Shown: in pieces, positions 50,404 through 60,597 of the stretch
Layout of the letters: the number at the start of each line of letters is the position of its first letter
How positions within the stretch are numbered: the stretch's first letter is position 1
Source of the DNA: an uncultured Roseovarius sp.
GTDB taxonomy: Bacteria > Pseudomonadota > Alphaproteobacteria > Rhodobacterales > Rhodobacteraceae
Reading direction: 5' to 3'
NCBI GenBank assembly: GCA_947499555.1
Contig: CANMOU010000001.1
Coordinates: 124,001-188,000 of the forward strand
Length of the DNA stretch: 64,000 bases
Position numbers and translations under genes: made by a program
The notes under the pieces: generated by a model
What the model was told of the DNA's origin: nothing
Database searches by the model: none
Seen by the model: only the letters and a program-made list of their open reading frames with translations

Positions 50404-51135
50404 TCAAGCCTTTGCAGGCCTCTTCTCGGCAAGCTCCTGATATGTCCTGGCACTGATGCCTTGCAAATGGTCGGCGAAGCCGCGTGCATCGGCCTCGGTA
50501 TAGCCCTCGGGAGAGACGGGTTCGCAGAACCGAATGCGCACCTCGCCCGGCCTCGCCCGGAATGAGCCCAGCGGCATCACGTGATGTCCTCCATGCATCA
50601 CCACTGGAATCACGGGCGCTTTCGCGCGGATCGCAATGAGGCTTGCGCCCACCTTGAATCGCGCCACGCCGTCCACGCCGGAAATACGCCCTTCGCCGCC
50701 CCAGACAACACGTTCACCCCGTCTGACGGCCTCGACCATGCGGTCTAGCAACCGGTCCGTGCCGTCTCTGTTTCCGCGCGGGACAAGTTCGATCGCCAAT
50801 TTGCGGCATGCTGCGCGCCCGCCAGGGATGTATTTGTAAAGATCGGCGGCTGCCGCACGCTCGGCATAGGGCCACATCGACATGCAATAGGCGGCGACGT
50901 CGATAAACGATGTTTCATTGTGGCTCAGGATGCAGCCCTGCCCAGGCTCGGGAAAGTGACCTTCTAGCGAAACACGGACACGACATCGCTCTATGAACCG
51001 CGCGAAATGGCGTGAAATCATCTCGCGCGCGTGGTTGGTGTCACGTGCACGCAAAGCGATCCTCGCGTTGGTCAGGGGCGCGCCCATCAGAAACAGGGCC
51101 GATGCCAGCCCACCTCGCCAGTATTCCGCGATCAT
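50404..51135 (-). CDS. PlsC-family acyltransferase with altered HX4D motif
   Basis: A 243-residue protein of the lysophosphatidic acid acyltransferase family. The family's N-H-x-S-x-x-D block reads N-E-T-S-F-I-D here, with Glu in place of the catalytic His and a His just before the Asn. The second block reads G-G-E-G-R-I-S and the last V-I-P-V-V-M-H-G. It may acylate a lipid other than lysophosphatidate, or be inactive. The ATG at 51135 is taken because a longer open frame upstream is low-complexity. It is divergent from the ABC exporter. Confidence 0.75.
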   Translation of the reverse strand: MIAEYWRGGLASALFLMGAPLTNARIALRARDTNHAREMISRHFARFIERCRVRVSLEGHFPEPGQGCILSHNETSFIDVAAYCMSMWPYAERAAAADLYKYIPGGRAACRKLAIELVPRGNRDGTDRLLDRMVEAVRRGERVVWGGEGRISGVDGVARFKVGASLIAIRAKAPVIPVVMHGGHHVMPLGSFRARPGEVRIRFCEPVSPEGYTEADARGFADHLQGISARTYQELAEKRPAKA

Positions 51136-51378
51136 TCTATTTAGTCGCCCCCCAGCCCGGCTGCCGTGGCATAGTAACCTGGTTTGTAGAGGGTTCGAAA
51201 GAGAAACCGTGCGCAAGATGAACCGGTCGTGGCCAAAGCGCGCCGCGTTGCCGCCCGCGGAGCAGAAGAAAACCCTGCTTTCTGTGCAGGTCAGACAAGA
51301 GACCTGTGCACCTATCTGCATCTGGTCATCCGCATCGCCCCGGCCTATGTCTGGGCGACTGGAAGGAAACGCCGAACG

Positions 51379-53196
51379 ATGCGCCGACGCACGCTGACAA
51401 CGACAGACGCCCCGGAAAACGGCTGGCAGGTGATCCGCCGCGTCGCGCCCTATCTCTGGCCTGCGGGGCAGGGCTGGGTCAAACGGCGGGTCATCTTTGC
51501 GCTGATTGCCCTTCTGATTTCCAAACTGATCGCCGTCGGCACACCGTTTTTCTACAAGGCCGCAGTCGATGCGCTGGCCGGCGAAGGTCAGCAAGCGGCC
51601 TGGATGCTGGCCGCAGGCGCGATCGGCTTGACCGTGGCCTATGGCATGGCGCGGCTGATGACCGTGGGGTTCCAACAGCTCCGCGATGCGATTTTTGCCC
51701 GCGTGGGTCAACGCGCCCTGCGCTCGCTCGCGCTCGAGACCTTCCGGCACATTCACAAAATGTCCCTGCGCTATCACACCACGCGCAAAACCGGCGGGCT
51801 AAGCCGGATTATCGAACGTGGCGTGAAAGGCGTGGATTTCCTCCTGCGCTTCCTGCTTTTTTCCATCGGCCCGCTGATACTGGAGCTTTTGCTCATCGGC
51901 ATCGTGCTCTGGGCGCTCTTTGACGTCTGGTATCTTGTCGTCGTCGTCGGGGTGATCGCGGCCTATGTCTGGTTCACCTTCAAAGTCACCGAGTGGCGCG
52001 TGAAGCTGCGCAAGGAGATGAATGATCAGGACACCGATGCCAACCAAAAGGCCATCGACAGCCTGCTCAACTTCGAAACGGTAAAGTATTTCAACGCTGA
52101 AGGGCGTGAAGCCGCGCGTTATGACAGCGCGATGGAGGGCTATGAAAGCGCGGCGCTCAAGACATCCTACTCGCTGGCTTTCCTCAATTTCGGGCAAAGT
52201 TTCCTGATCACCAGCGGGCTGGTCATCGTCATGGTCATGGCCGCCATCGGCGTGCAGAACGGCACGCTGACCGTGGGCGATTTTGTCATGGTGAACGCGT
52301 ACATGATTCAGATCACTATGCCACTGAACTTCCTTGGCACGGTTTACCGCGAGATCCGGCAAGCCTTGGTCGATATGGGCGAAATGTTCGATTTGTTAGA
52401 GCAAGCTCCGGATGTTGAGGATAAATCAGGCGCAAAAAGCCTGAAAATCGAAGGCGGCGCTGTTGAACTGGATGATGTATTCTTCGGCTATGAACCCGAA
52501 AGGCCCATCCTCAAAGGCGTCTCGCTGCAGGTGCCTGCCGGACAGACCGTTGCTGTGGTCGGCCCCTCGGGGTCGGGCAAATCCACCATCGGGCGGCTCT
52601 TGTTCCGCTTCTACGACGTGCAGGGCGGCGCCTTGCGCATCGACGGGCAGGACGTGCGCGACGTTACCCAAGACAGCCTGCATGCCGCCATCGGCGTCGT
52701 TCCGCAGGACACGGTGCTTTTTAACGACACGATTGGCTACAACATCGCCTATGGTCGCGACGGGGCTACGCAGGCCGAGATCGAAGAGGCCGCGCGCGCG
52801 GCGCAAATCCACGAATTCATCGAAAGTCTGCCGCAGGGCTACGGCACGCAGGTGGGCGAACGCGGCCTGAAGCTGTCAGGCGGCGAAAAGCAACGCGTGG
52901 GTATCGCCCGCACGCTGCTCAAGAACCCCGCGATCCTGCTTCTCGATGAAGCCACCAGCGCGCTTGATACGGAAACCGAACAGGGCATTCAGGAGGCGCT
53001 GCGCCGCGCGGGCACGGGCCGCACCGTGATCACCATCGCGCACAGGCTGTCCACGATCTCTGACGCCAATCAGATCGTGGTGCTGGAAGATGGCCATATC
53101 GTAGAGCAAGGCACGCATGAGGTTCTGATGGCCCGCGATGGCCGCTATGCCAGCCTTTGGCGCCGTCAGGCGCACGAGCGCGATGAGGTGGCTTAG
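51379..53196 (+). CDS. ABC exporter, ATM1/HMT1-type (fused permease and ATPase)
   Basis: A 605-residue half-transporter. Six membrane spans lie in residues 35-320; the ATPase has Walker A G-P-S-G-S-G-K-S-T, signature L-S-G-G-E-K-Q-R and Walker B L-L-L-D-E-A-T-S. The overall pattern and H-K-M-S-L-R-Y-H-T-T-R-K-T-G are typical of ATM1-like exporters, which move glutathione- or sulfur-related compounds from the cytoplasm. The ATG at 51379 follows GGAAGGAAA. It works as a homodimer. Confidence 0.9.
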   Translation: MRRRTLTTTDAPENGWQVIRRVAPYLWPAGQGWVKRRVIFALIALLISKLIAVGTPFFYKAAVDALAGEGQQAAWMLAAGAIGLTVAYGMARLMTVGFQQLRDAIFARVGQRALRSLALETFRHIHKMSLRYHTTRKTGGLSRIIERGVKGVDFLLRFLLFSIGPLILELLLIGIVLWALFDVWYLVVVVGVIAAYVWFTFKVTEWRVKLRKEMNDQDTDANQKAIDSLLNFETVKYFNAEGREAARYDSAMEGYESAALKTSYSLAFLNFGQSFLITSGLVIVMVMAAIGVQNGTLTVGDFVMVNAYMIQITMPLNFLGTVYREIRQALVDMGEMFDLLEQAPDVEDKSGAKSLKIEGGAVELDDVFFGYEPERPILKGVSLQVPAGQTVAVVGPSGSGKSTIGRLLFRFYDVQGGALRIDGQDVRDVTQDSLHAAIGVVPQDTVLFNDTIGYNIAYGRDGATQAEIEEAARAAQIHEFIESLPQGYGTQVGERGLKLSGGEKQRVGIARTLLKNPAILLLDEATSALDTETEQGIQEALRRAGTGRTVITIAHRLSTISDANQIVVLEDGHIVEQGTHEVLMARDGRYASLWRRQAHERDEVA

Positions 53197-53246
53197 GGAT
53201 ACGCGTTCAAGTAAGGCGCGCCATCACGCGCCCTCTTAGGCATCCC

Positions 53247-54011
53247 CTAAATGAACCCTTCGTCATCATCGCCACCAACAAGCTTGGCGACACCGCCTGC
53301 CGCCGCCGCGACAAAGCCTTTCTTGGCCAGGGCACGCCCGGCACCGCCATCGGTTTCGCGCCGCCGCCAGGCCCGACGGACCACCGCGGCGACGATAGAG
53401 AAGACGAACATCATGATGCCGGTGATCCCGACCACCAGATAAAATTCCGGGCGTTCTTTCAGGATCGCGTCGCGCCCTGCAAAATGCGGCTCAATGTAGA
53501 AAAAATTGTCCGAAAGAGCGACGTCAAGATCGTAGGCGGCCCAGTCAACCTCGTCCATCGTGACCGATGGGGTCAAAGCCGGAACACCTGTCAGCTCAAA
53601 AATTGGCCCCAGAGCGCCTTCTTCAACAAAAGCCTTTTCCAGATAGGCGGCAACCTCATCTTCTTCCGGACTGGAATACGAGAAGGCTCCAAGAACGGTT
53701 TTCACGGTACCTTCGTGACTGGGATCAACAAAGAAATACAGCGGGAACTCGATCTCTCCTGCCTCGGTCTCGGTCCAGTAGAGATAGGAAAGATCTTCAA
53801 CGATCTGGACGCGGATCGTCGTTTCCTCAAACCATGGAAAGCCGCGCACGGCTTGCATCTGAGACACGGGCACCGCCTCGGGCACGCCCGTTTCACGCGC
53901 AATCCTTTTGCCGTTCTCATAATTGAACAGCGCACCCATGAAAGCAAAACAGCCAAGCCCGAGGATCAAAAAAATCACAGGGACGGGGATCAGTCTGAGA
54001 ATCCAAGACAC
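53247..54011 (-). CDS. Hypothetical two-span membrane protein
   Basis: A 254-residue protein with a span at 7-27, a long extracytoplasmic acidic region (residues 30-190), a second span at about 192-214 and a short C-terminus rich in Gly, Ala and Asp. I do not recognise the family. It resembles roseobacter membrane proteins of unknown role. It lies downstream of serS on the same strand with a long gap. Confidence 0.7.
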   Translation of the reverse strand: MSWILRLIPVPVIFLILGLGCFAFMGALFNYENGKRIARETGVPEAVPVSQMQAVRGFPWFEETTIRVQIVEDLSYLYWTETEAGEIEFPLYFFVDPSHEGTVKTVLGAFSYSSPEEDEVAAYLEKAFVEEGALGPIFELTGVPALTPSVTMDEVDWAAYDLDVALSDNFFYIEPHFAGRDAILKERPEFYLVVGITGIMMFVFSIVAAVVRRAWRRRETDGGAGRALAKKGFVAAAAGGVAKLVGGDDDEGFI

Positions 54012-54319
54012 GTCAAAACTCCGTTCAAATCTGCTGCGATTTCGGCCAGCAAAAATGCGGGCAGTAAGACTGATTTGTGGTCATTTGGAGGCGCGCAGAC
54101 GTGAAAGAAGGCCCGCAAAAGCAGGGATCTGAGGCGCATCAGTATTGCCAAGCCTGTATTGACAGGCTCTGCACGATTTGTTCGGGACAAAGCGCTTCCT
54201 TGGCAGCCCCCCGGTCCGCCGCTATCACTGCTCACTTCAATTGACGGTAGGGTGGGGGTCCACCCCACCTGTTCCAGAGTGCGGCAGAGTCGGGGTGAAA
54301 CCCCGACCTACATCTTAAC
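54012..54319. repeat. 308-bp intergenic with two hairpins downstream of serS
   Basis: No gene seen. Two stems occur near the serS stop: 54251-54269 (GGTGGGG against CCCCACC) and 54289-54307 (GTCGGGGT against ACCCCGAC). The second is eight bases with a three-base loop and probably terminates serS; both have the look of Rhodobacterales repeats. Confidence 0.6.
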
Positions 54320-55612
54320 TCACTCCAGCGATCCATCTGACATAAGCCGCGTCTTGCCGCGCAGGTATGGATGCAGCGCCTCGGGCAGGCGCACGGACCC
54401 ATCTGCTTGCTGCCCGTTCTCCAGCACCGCAATCAAACACCGGCCCACCGCCAACCCTGAGCCGTTCAGGGTATGCACGAACTGCGGCTTGCCGCCATCT
54501 GCTGGTTTGAAGCGACCATTCATCCGGCGGGCCTGAAAATCACCACAGACAGAAACGGAGGAAATCTCACGATAGGTGTTCTGCCCCGGCAGCCAGACCT
54601 CGATGTCATGGGTCTTGCGCGCGCCAAAACCCATATCACCGGTGCAAAGCACAATGGTGCGATAAGGCAGGCCAAGCTTTTCCAGAACGCCCTCGGCGCA
54701 ACCGGTCATCCGGTCATGCTCCTCCAAAGACCGATCCGGATGCGTCACCGACACCATCTCGACCTTCTCGAACTGATGCTGGCGCAACATGCCGGCGGTG
54801 TCCTTGCCCGCGCTTCCCGCCTCGGAGCGGAAGCATTGCGTATGCGCCACATAGCGACGGGGCAGATAGCTTTCATCGACAACCATACCGTTCACGATAT
54901 TGGTCAGCGTCACCTCCGCTGTGGGCACCAGCCACCAGCCATTGGTGGTCTCATAGGAATCCTCACCAAATTTCGGCAATTGGCCCGTGCCATACATCAT
55001 CTCGGGCCGCACCAACACCGGCGTCCAGGTTTCGGAAAGCCCGTTTTCCTCCACATGCGTGTCGATCATGAACTGCGCCAGCGCCCGGTGAATGCGCGCC
55101 ACGCCGCCTGACATGACCACGAAGCGAGAGCCTGAGAGCTTGGCGGCCGTCTCGAAATCCATTCCCGGTTTCACGCCTTCGATCTCGAAATGCTCTTTCG
55201 GGGCGAAATCGAACACCCGTGGCGTGCCCCAGCGTTTCAGCTCGACATTGTTGTCCTCATCCTCGCCATCGGGCACATCATCAAGCGCCAGGTTGGGCAG
55301 ACCCATGAGCAGATCATTGAGCTGCTGATCAAGCGCCTTGGCCTCGGCCTGCATAGCGGACACTTCCGCCTTCTTCTCGCCAACCAGCGTGCGCAACCGC
55401 TCAAACTCGGCCTCGTCGCCCTTGGCCTTGGCTGCACCCACGTCCTTGGCTGCCTTGTTCTGATCGGCCTGAGCTGTCTCAGAGGCCAGGATCTTGGCCC
55501 GCCGTGCCTCGTCCAACTTAAGGATTTCCACGGACGCTCCCGACACGCCGCGCCGCGCCATGGCAGCATCAAAGGCAGTCGGGTTTTCGCGAATGGCACG
55601 AATGTCATGCAT
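54320..55612 (-). CDS. serS: Seryl-tRNA synthetase
   Basis: A 430-residue class II aminoacyl-tRNA synthetase. The N-terminal coiled-coil arm (about residues 25-105) is followed by the catalytic domain with motif 2 F-R-S-E-A-G-S-A-G and motif 3 G-L-A-V-G-R. Charges tRNA-Ser (and tRNA-Sec in hosts that use it). ATG 55612; an open frame continues upstream but contains no conserved sequence. Confidence 0.96.
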   Translation of the reverse strand: MHDIRAIRENPTAFDAAMARRGVSGASVEILKLDEARRAKILASETAQADQNKAAKDVGAAKAKGDEAEFERLRTLVGEKKAEVSAMQAEAKALDQQLNDLLMGLPNLALDDVPDGEDEDNNVELKRWGTPRVFDFAPKEHFEIEGVKPGMDFETAAKLSGSRFVVMSGGVARIHRALAQFMIDTHVEENGLSETWTPVLVRPEMMYGTGQLPKFGEDSYETTNGWWLVPTAEVTLTNIVNGMVVDESYLPRRYVAHTQCFRSEAGSAGKDTAGMLRQHQFEKVEMVSVTHPDRSLEEHDRMTGCAEGVLEKLGLPYRTIVLCTGDMGFGARKTHDIEVWLPGQNTYREISSVSVCGDFQARRMNGRFKPADGGKPQFVHTLNGSGLAVGRCLIAVLENGQQADGSVRLPEALHPYLRGKTRLMSDGSLE

Positions 55613-55707
55613 CGGTGGGGTCCTCGGGTCAGTGAATCGTCTGGCCCCTGATAAACAACTCTCAGAAGGATGTAACCAGTGGATCGTGCCCAGAGCGGGC
55701 AAATCCA

Positions 55708-55751
55708 CCGACGTGATACCGACGCAATACCGACGTGATACCGACGCGCCT
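55708..55751. repeat. 11-bp tandem repeat
   Basis: Four near-copies of an 11-bp unit (CCGACGTGATA, CCGACGCAATA, CCGACGTGATA, then a partial CCGACGCGC) lie in the divergent region between serS and yajC. The function is unknown; it may have arisen by slippage. Confidence 0.75.
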
Positions 55752-55838
55752 TTCGACCTTGCAAATGCGCCTTTCCAGACATAGGTTCCCGCCAATTCGC
55801 GGGGGCGCCCGCGGCCCCCGAATAAGGAAAAAAGTCGC

Positions 55839-56120
55839 ATGGAAGCCTTCGCCCAGTTTGTCCCGCTCATCCTGATCTTCGCGATCATGTGGTTCTTGCT
55901 GATCCGGCCACAGCAGAAAAAGATGAAAGAACATCAGGCCATGGTCGCCGCGCTGCGCCGGGGCGATCAGGTGGTGACCCAAGGCGGGCTGATCGGCAAG
56001 GTGACCAAGGTCAAAGAAGCCGAAGAGGTGGAGGTTGAAATCTCCGACGGGGTTAGGGTGCGGGTTGTCAAACACACCATTGCGCAGGTGATCTCCAAGA
56101 CAGAGCCTGCCGACGCCTGA
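55839..56120 (+). CDS. yajC: Sec translocon accessory protein YajC
   Basis: A 93-residue protein with one N-terminal membrane span (about 5-24), then R-P-Q-Q-K-K-M-K and the [14 protein letters not shown] strand pair. It is the usual partner of SecDF and lies 49 bases upstream of it. Confidence 0.95.
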   Translation: MEAFAQFVPLILIFAIMWFLLIRPQQKKMKEHQAMVAALRRGDQVVTQGGLIGKVTKVKEAEEVEVEISDGVRVRVVKHTIAQVISKTEPADA

Positions 56121-56169
56121 GTTGGCCCATCGGCCAAACACCTCTTTATCCCTTTGAAAAGGCGCGATA

Positions 56170-58806
56170 ATGCTACAAATTGACCTCTGGAAACGCGTGG
56201 TGATTTGGAGCCTTGTGGCGCTGGGATTGCTTTTAGCCTCCCCCAATGGGTTCTACACGAAAGTCGAAGGTCACAACGATGCGCTTGCCGCCATTGAGCG
56301 TGGCGAGACCAACGCCGAGCTTGAAACGCAGGCGGCCAGCTGGCCATCCTGGATGCCGTCCGGTCTGGTCAATCTCGGGCTTGATCTGCGCGGCGGCGCG
56401 CATCTTCTGGCCGAGGTGCAGGTCGAGGATGTCTACCAGGCCCGGATCGAGGCCATGTGGCCTGAAATCCGCGATCTGCTGCGCGAAGAACGTGACCGTG
56501 TCGGTCCCATTCGCCTGCAACCAACTGAGGATGCCGAACTGCGTGTCCGTCTGGTCGAGAACCCCGAAGATATCGAATACGCCGCCGGTCTCGTCCGCGG
56601 TCTGGCGCAGCCGATTTTTGATCCGCTTTCAGGGGCCTCATCGAGCGATATCGATGTCGATGTCCAAGGCGATACGATTGTCGTCACACTAAGCGAGGCC
56701 GAACGGCAGGCCAGCGACGAGCAAACCGTGCGCACTGCGCGCGAAATCGTCGAGCGCCGCATCAATGAAATGGGCACGCGCGAGCCCACCATTCAGCGGC
56801 AGGGCGCGGACAGGATCCTGATTCAGGTGCCCGGCGTCGGCAGCGCGGCAGAACTCAAAGAAATCATCGGCACCACCGCACAGTTGACCTTCCAACCGGT
56901 CGTGGGCCGAACCAGCGATCCCAATGATGCGCCCGGGGCAGGAAACGAAATTCTGCCTTCTCTGGATGAAGAAGGTATCTTCTACATTGTTGAGCGCGCC
57001 CCTGTTGTCACCGGCGAAGAGCTGGTCGATGCGCAGCCGGACTTTGATGAGAATGGCTTGCCAGCGGTCTCTTTCCGGTTCAATCCCGCAGGGGGCCGCA
57101 AGTTCGGCGACTACACTGCCGCCAATATCGGCAGTCCGTTCGCCATCGTTCTCGACAACGAGGTGATCAGCGCGCCGGTCATTCAAAGCCATATCCCCGG
57201 CGGCACCGGCATCATCACCGGGCAATTCACTGTTGAGGACAGCACCAATTTGGCCGTGCTTCTCAGGGCAGGGGCCTTGCCGGCGGAACTGGAGTTTTTG
57301 GAAGAACGCACTGTCGGTCCGGAACTGGGTGCGGACAGCATCGAGGCTGGCAAAATCGCGAGCATCGTGGCCTTTGCGCTTGTCTTGGCCTTCATGTGGG
57401 CCAGCTACGGTACCTTTGGCCTCTTTGCCAATATCGCGCTTTTGATCAATGTAGGTCTGATCTTTGGGCTGCTGAGCCTGATCGGAGCCACGCTGACCCT
57501 CCCCGGCATCGCAGGGATCGTGCTTACCATCGGGATGGCGGTGGACGCGAATGTGCTTGTCTTCGAGCGGATACGAGAAGAGCTGAAAACGGCCAAAGGT
57601 CCGGCGCGCGCCATTGAGCTGGGGTATGAAAAGGCATTAAGCGCCATTACGGACGCCAATATCACCACGTTCATCACCGCGCTTATTCTTTACGCCATGG
57701 GCTCTGGCCCGGTGCGTGGGTTCGCCATCACGCTCGGCCTTGGCATCATCACATCGGTATTCACGGCAATATTCGTCACGCGTTTGATTGTGATCATCTG
57801 GTTTGAGCGCAAACGCCCCAAGACTGTGCTTCAGGGCCGCGCCCTGCGTCTTGTGCCGAAAGAGACCAGCATCGATTTCTTCAAGCGCTGGAAAATGTCG
57901 CTGGGCCTCTCGGGCGTGTTCATCGTCGTGGCGGTGATCTCTTTCTTCCTGCAGGGGCTCAATTTCGGCATCGACTTCCGGGGCGGGACGACAATCCGGA
58001 CCGAAAGTGCACAAACCATTGATATCGGGCAGTATCGTGACGCCATTGCGCCGCTGGAACTGGGCGATGTGTCTATTACCGAAATTTTCGATCCGACGTT
58101 CGGTCCGGATGAAAATGTCGCAATGATCCGTATTCAGGCGCAGGAAGGCGAAGAGGCCGTCACGCCAGAAGTCATCCGATCCGTAGAGGCGGCGCTACAA
58201 GAGGTCCTCCCCGATTTGAAGTTCACCGCAGTGGACAGCGTTGGACCGAAGGTTTCGGGCGAACTCATCCAGACTGCAGTTATCGCCGTCATCCTCGCGA
58301 TTGGCGCCGTGCTGGTTTACATCTGGCTCAGGTTCGAATGGCAGTTTGCCGTCGGCGCGGTTTTGGCACTCATACACGACGTCTGGCTTACAATCGGCAT
58401 ATTCTCGGAACTGCAAATTCAGTTTGATCTTGCGATTATCGCAGCCCTTCTGACCATCGTGGGCTATTCGCTGAACGATACCGTGGTTGTCTTTGACCGG
58501 GTGCGGGAGAACCTGCGGAAGTACAAGAAAAAGCCGCTGGCCGAAGTGCTTAACATCTCGATCAACGAAACGCTCAGCCGGACGGTCATGACCTCGGTCA
58601 CCACGCTTCTTGCGCTTCTGGCGCTTTATGTGCTGGGTGGCGATGTGATCCGGGGCTTTGTCTTCGCGATGATCTGGGGTGTCATTGTAGGCACCTATTC
58701 GTCGATCTTCGTGGCAAGCTGTGTGCTTCTCTGGCTTGGCGTCAAGCGCGACTGGTCGAAACCCGATGCCAATGCCGGCACGCAATTTGCCAATGTAGAT
58801 GCCTGA
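56170..58806 (+). CDS. secDF: Fused protein-export membrane protein SecDF
   Basis: An 878-residue fusion. SecD occupies residues 1 to about 560 (G-L-D-L-R-G-G at about 73) with six spans, and SecF follows (N-F-G-I-D-F-R-G-G near 600). SecDF uses proton flow to pull exported proteins across the inner membrane. Its 3' end overlaps the next gene by eight bases. Confidence 0.95.
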   Translation: MLQIDLWKRVVIWSLVALGLLLASPNGFYTKVEGHNDALAAIERGETNAELETQAASWPSWMPSGLVNLGLDLRGGAHLLAEVQVEDVYQARIEAMWPEIRDLLREERDRVGPIRLQPTEDAELRVRLVENPEDIEYAAGLVRGLAQPIFDPLSGASSSDIDVDVQGDTIVVTLSEAERQASDEQTVRTAREIVERRINEMGTREPTIQRQGADRILIQVPGVGSAAELKEIIGTTAQLTFQPVVGRTSDPNDAPGAGNEILPSLDEEGIFYIVERAPVVTGEELVDAQPDFDENGLPAVSFRFNPAGGRKFGDYTAANIGSPFAIVLDNEVISAPVIQSHIPGGTGIITGQFTVEDSTNLAVLLRAGALPAELEFLEERTVGPELGADSIEAGKIASIVAFALVLAFMWASYGTFGLFANIALLINVGLIFGLLSLIGATLTLPGIAGIVLTIGMAVDANVLVFERIREELKTAKGPARAIELGYEKALSAITDANITTFITALILYAMGSGPVRGFAITLGLGIITSVFTAIFVTRLIVIIWFERKRPKTVLQGRALRLVPKETSIDFFKRWKMSLGLSGVFIVVAVISFFLQGLNFGIDFRGGTTIRTESAQTIDIGQYRDAIAPLELGDVSITEIFDPTFGPDENVAMIRIQAQEGEEAVTPEVIRSVEAALQEVLPDLKFTAVDSVGPKVSGELIQTAVIAVILAIGAVLVYIWLRFEWQFAVGAVLALIHDVWLTIGIFSELQIQFDLAIIAALLTIVGYSLNDTVVVFDRVRENLRKYKKKPLAEVLNISINETLSRTVMTSVTTLLALLALYVLGGDVIRGFVFAMIWGVIVGTYSSIFVASCVLLWLGVKRDWSKPDANAGTQFANVDA

Positions 58807-59554
58807 TCTTTGGGCCAACGCCCTGGCACAGCCGGGGCTGGTCTGGCTCTTGGCGGCGGCGCTTGTGGCCGGTCTTGTGCGCGGATTCTCGGGCTTTGGC
58901 ACCGCGATGGTCTACTTGCCCGTCGCAGGCACGTTTCTTGGCCCCTTTGCCGCGCTCACCACGCTGCTCGTGATGGATCTCATCGGGCCGCTGCCCAATG
59001 TGCCCCGCGCGCTGCGCGACCGCCATCCCGGTGACATGTCTCGCCTCATTCTCGGGCTGATCATTGCCTTGCCCATTGGCGTTCTGGTTCTGACGCAGGT
59101 GCCGGGTGAGGCCTTTCGCTACGGCGTTTCTTTGATAGCCCTTGCACTGTTGGTGTTGCTTATCTCCGGCTATCGTTATCGCGGGGCGCTGACCCCGCGT
59201 CTGATCACAGGCACGGGCATGCTGGGTGGCTTTCTGGGCGGCTCAACCGGCCTTCCGGGTCCACCGGTTATCATGCTCTACATGGCCAGCACCCATCCAG
59301 CCCACGTGGTGCGTGCCACGCTCATGCTCTATCTCGTGGCGGTCGACCTGCTGATGCTGGGGGTTTTCTGGCTTTTTGACCGGCTGGAACCTGCCAACCT
59401 CGTGCTGGGCTTTTACGTGATGGTGCCCTATCTCTTGGGCAATATCCTGGGCGGATGGCTCTTTCGCCCAGGTCAGGAAAAACTCTATCGCGGCATCGCC
59501 TATGTGGTTATTGCGCTCTCTGCAATCATAGGTCTGCCATTTTGGGATGGATAA
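58799..59554 (+). CDS. TauE/SafE-family membrane permease
   Basis: A 251-residue protein with about eight spans in two related halves; the G-F-S-G-F-G-T-A-M-V segment near residue 30 and G-G-S-T-G-L-P-G-P-P-V in the second half are family marks. Members export sulfite or organosulfur acids, others are of unknown specificity. It overlaps secDF. Confidence 0.85.
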   Translation: MPDLWANALAQPGLVWLLAAALVAGLVRGFSGFGTAMVYLPVAGTFLGPFAALTTLLVMDLIGPLPNVPRALRDRHPGDMSRLILGLIIALPIGVLVLTQVPGEAFRYGVSLIALALLVLLISGYRYRGALTPRLITGTGMLGGFLGGSTGLPGPPVIMLYMASTHPAHVVRATLMLYLVAVDLLMLGVFWLFDRLEPANLVLGFYVMVPYLLGNILGGWLFRPGQEKLYRGIAYVVIALSAIIGLPFWDG

Positions 59555-59559
59555 ACCAC

Positions 59560-59913
59560 ATGCGCCTGAGCGAAGTGACCTTCACCGATGCGCAGCCCAT
59601 TGATGGCTACGGTCCCGGCTTTTTCCGTGTCGGCGGAAAAGTGTCCGAGGCTCCGGTCTGTGTTCATCCCGGCGGCACCTTTGTCTGGGGCGGATATGCG
59701 GACACGCAGTCTTTGCTGACATTGGCAGATGAGATCGATGTGCTCTTTGTCGGCACCGGGGCCGAGACGGCCCATGTGCCCAAGGTGTTCCGCGAGGCGA
59801 TTGAGGCGGCTGGCATCGGGGTTGAGGCGATGAATTCCCCCGCCGCCGCGCGCACCTATAACGTGCTTGTCTCCGAAGGCCGCCGCGTGGCCGCGGCGTT
59901 GTTGGGGGTGTGA
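59560..59913 (+). CDS. Mth938-like (DUF498) domain protein
   Basis: A 117-residue protein with the Mth938/AAMDC pattern (I-D-G-Y-G-P-G-F-F-R-V, L-F-V-G-T-G, A-A-R-T-Y-N-V-L). In many Rhodobacterales it lies by secDF, as here. The biochemical role is unknown. Confidence 0.88.
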   Translation: MRLSEVTFTDAQPIDGYGPGFFRVGGKVSEAPVCVHPGGTFVWGGYADTQSLLTLADEIDVLFVGTGAETAHVPKVFREAIEAAGIGVEAMNSPAAARTYNVLVSEGRRVAAALLGV

Positions 59914-59979
59914 AAAACACTTCCCGCACCGGCATTTAACTGACTTTGCGTGTCTTGGCCTTTGCGGTATGCAAGTCGC

Positions 59980-60597
59980 ATGACCCTATCCGTCCACAAT
60001 CTCAGCATCACGCGCGGCGGCATTCGCGTTCTGGAACAGGTGAGCTTTGTGCTGGCCGCAGGTGAGGCGCTGGTGCTGCGCGGTCCCAACGGGATTGGCA
60101 AGACCACGCTTCTGCGCACCATCGCCGGGCTGCAGCCGCCACTGGACGGGGAAATTTCAGTTGCCCCTGACACTTTGGTCTATGCGGGGCATGCGGATGG
60201 GTTGAAATCCACCCTGACGGTTGAAGAGAACCTGAGTTTCTGGGCACAGATTTTCGGCCAGGGTGATATTGCGCCGGCCATGGATTCCTTCGACTTGGGC
60301 GCGCTTAGAACCCGCCCAGCGGGGCTTTTGTCAGCAGGGCAAAAACGCCGTCTGGGGCTGGCGCGGCTTCTGGTGACTGGGCGGGCGATCTGGATTCTGG
60401 ATGAGCCCACCGTGTCGCTTGACACCCGTGCTGTCGAAATGTTCGCTCAGGTCATCCGCACCCATCTGGGGCAGGGGGGCGCGACCCTAATGGCCACGCA
60501 TATTGACCTGGGTCTGGATCAGGCAAATACGCTTGATCTTACCCCGTTTCGTGCCAGCGCAAACCAGCTTGATGATTTTGACGAGGCTTTCCTGTGA
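59980..60597 (+). CDS. ccmA: Heme exporter ATP-binding protein CcmA
   Basis: A 205-residue ATPase. Walker A is G-P-N-G-I-G-K-T-T and the signature L-S-A-G-Q-K-R-R, diagnostic for CcmA. It drives release of holo-CcmE with CcmB and CcmC. It overlaps ccmB by four bases. Confidence 0.93.
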   Translation: MTLSVHNLSITRGGIRVLEQVSFVLAAGEALVLRGPNGIGKTTLLRTIAGLQPPLDGEISVAPDTLVYAGHADGLKSTLTVEENLSFWAQIFGQGDIAPAMDSFDLGALRTRPAGLLSAGQKRRLGLARLLVTGRAIWILDEPTVSLDTRAVEMFAQVIRTHLGQGGATLMATHIDLGLDQANTLDLTPFRASANQLDDFDEAFL

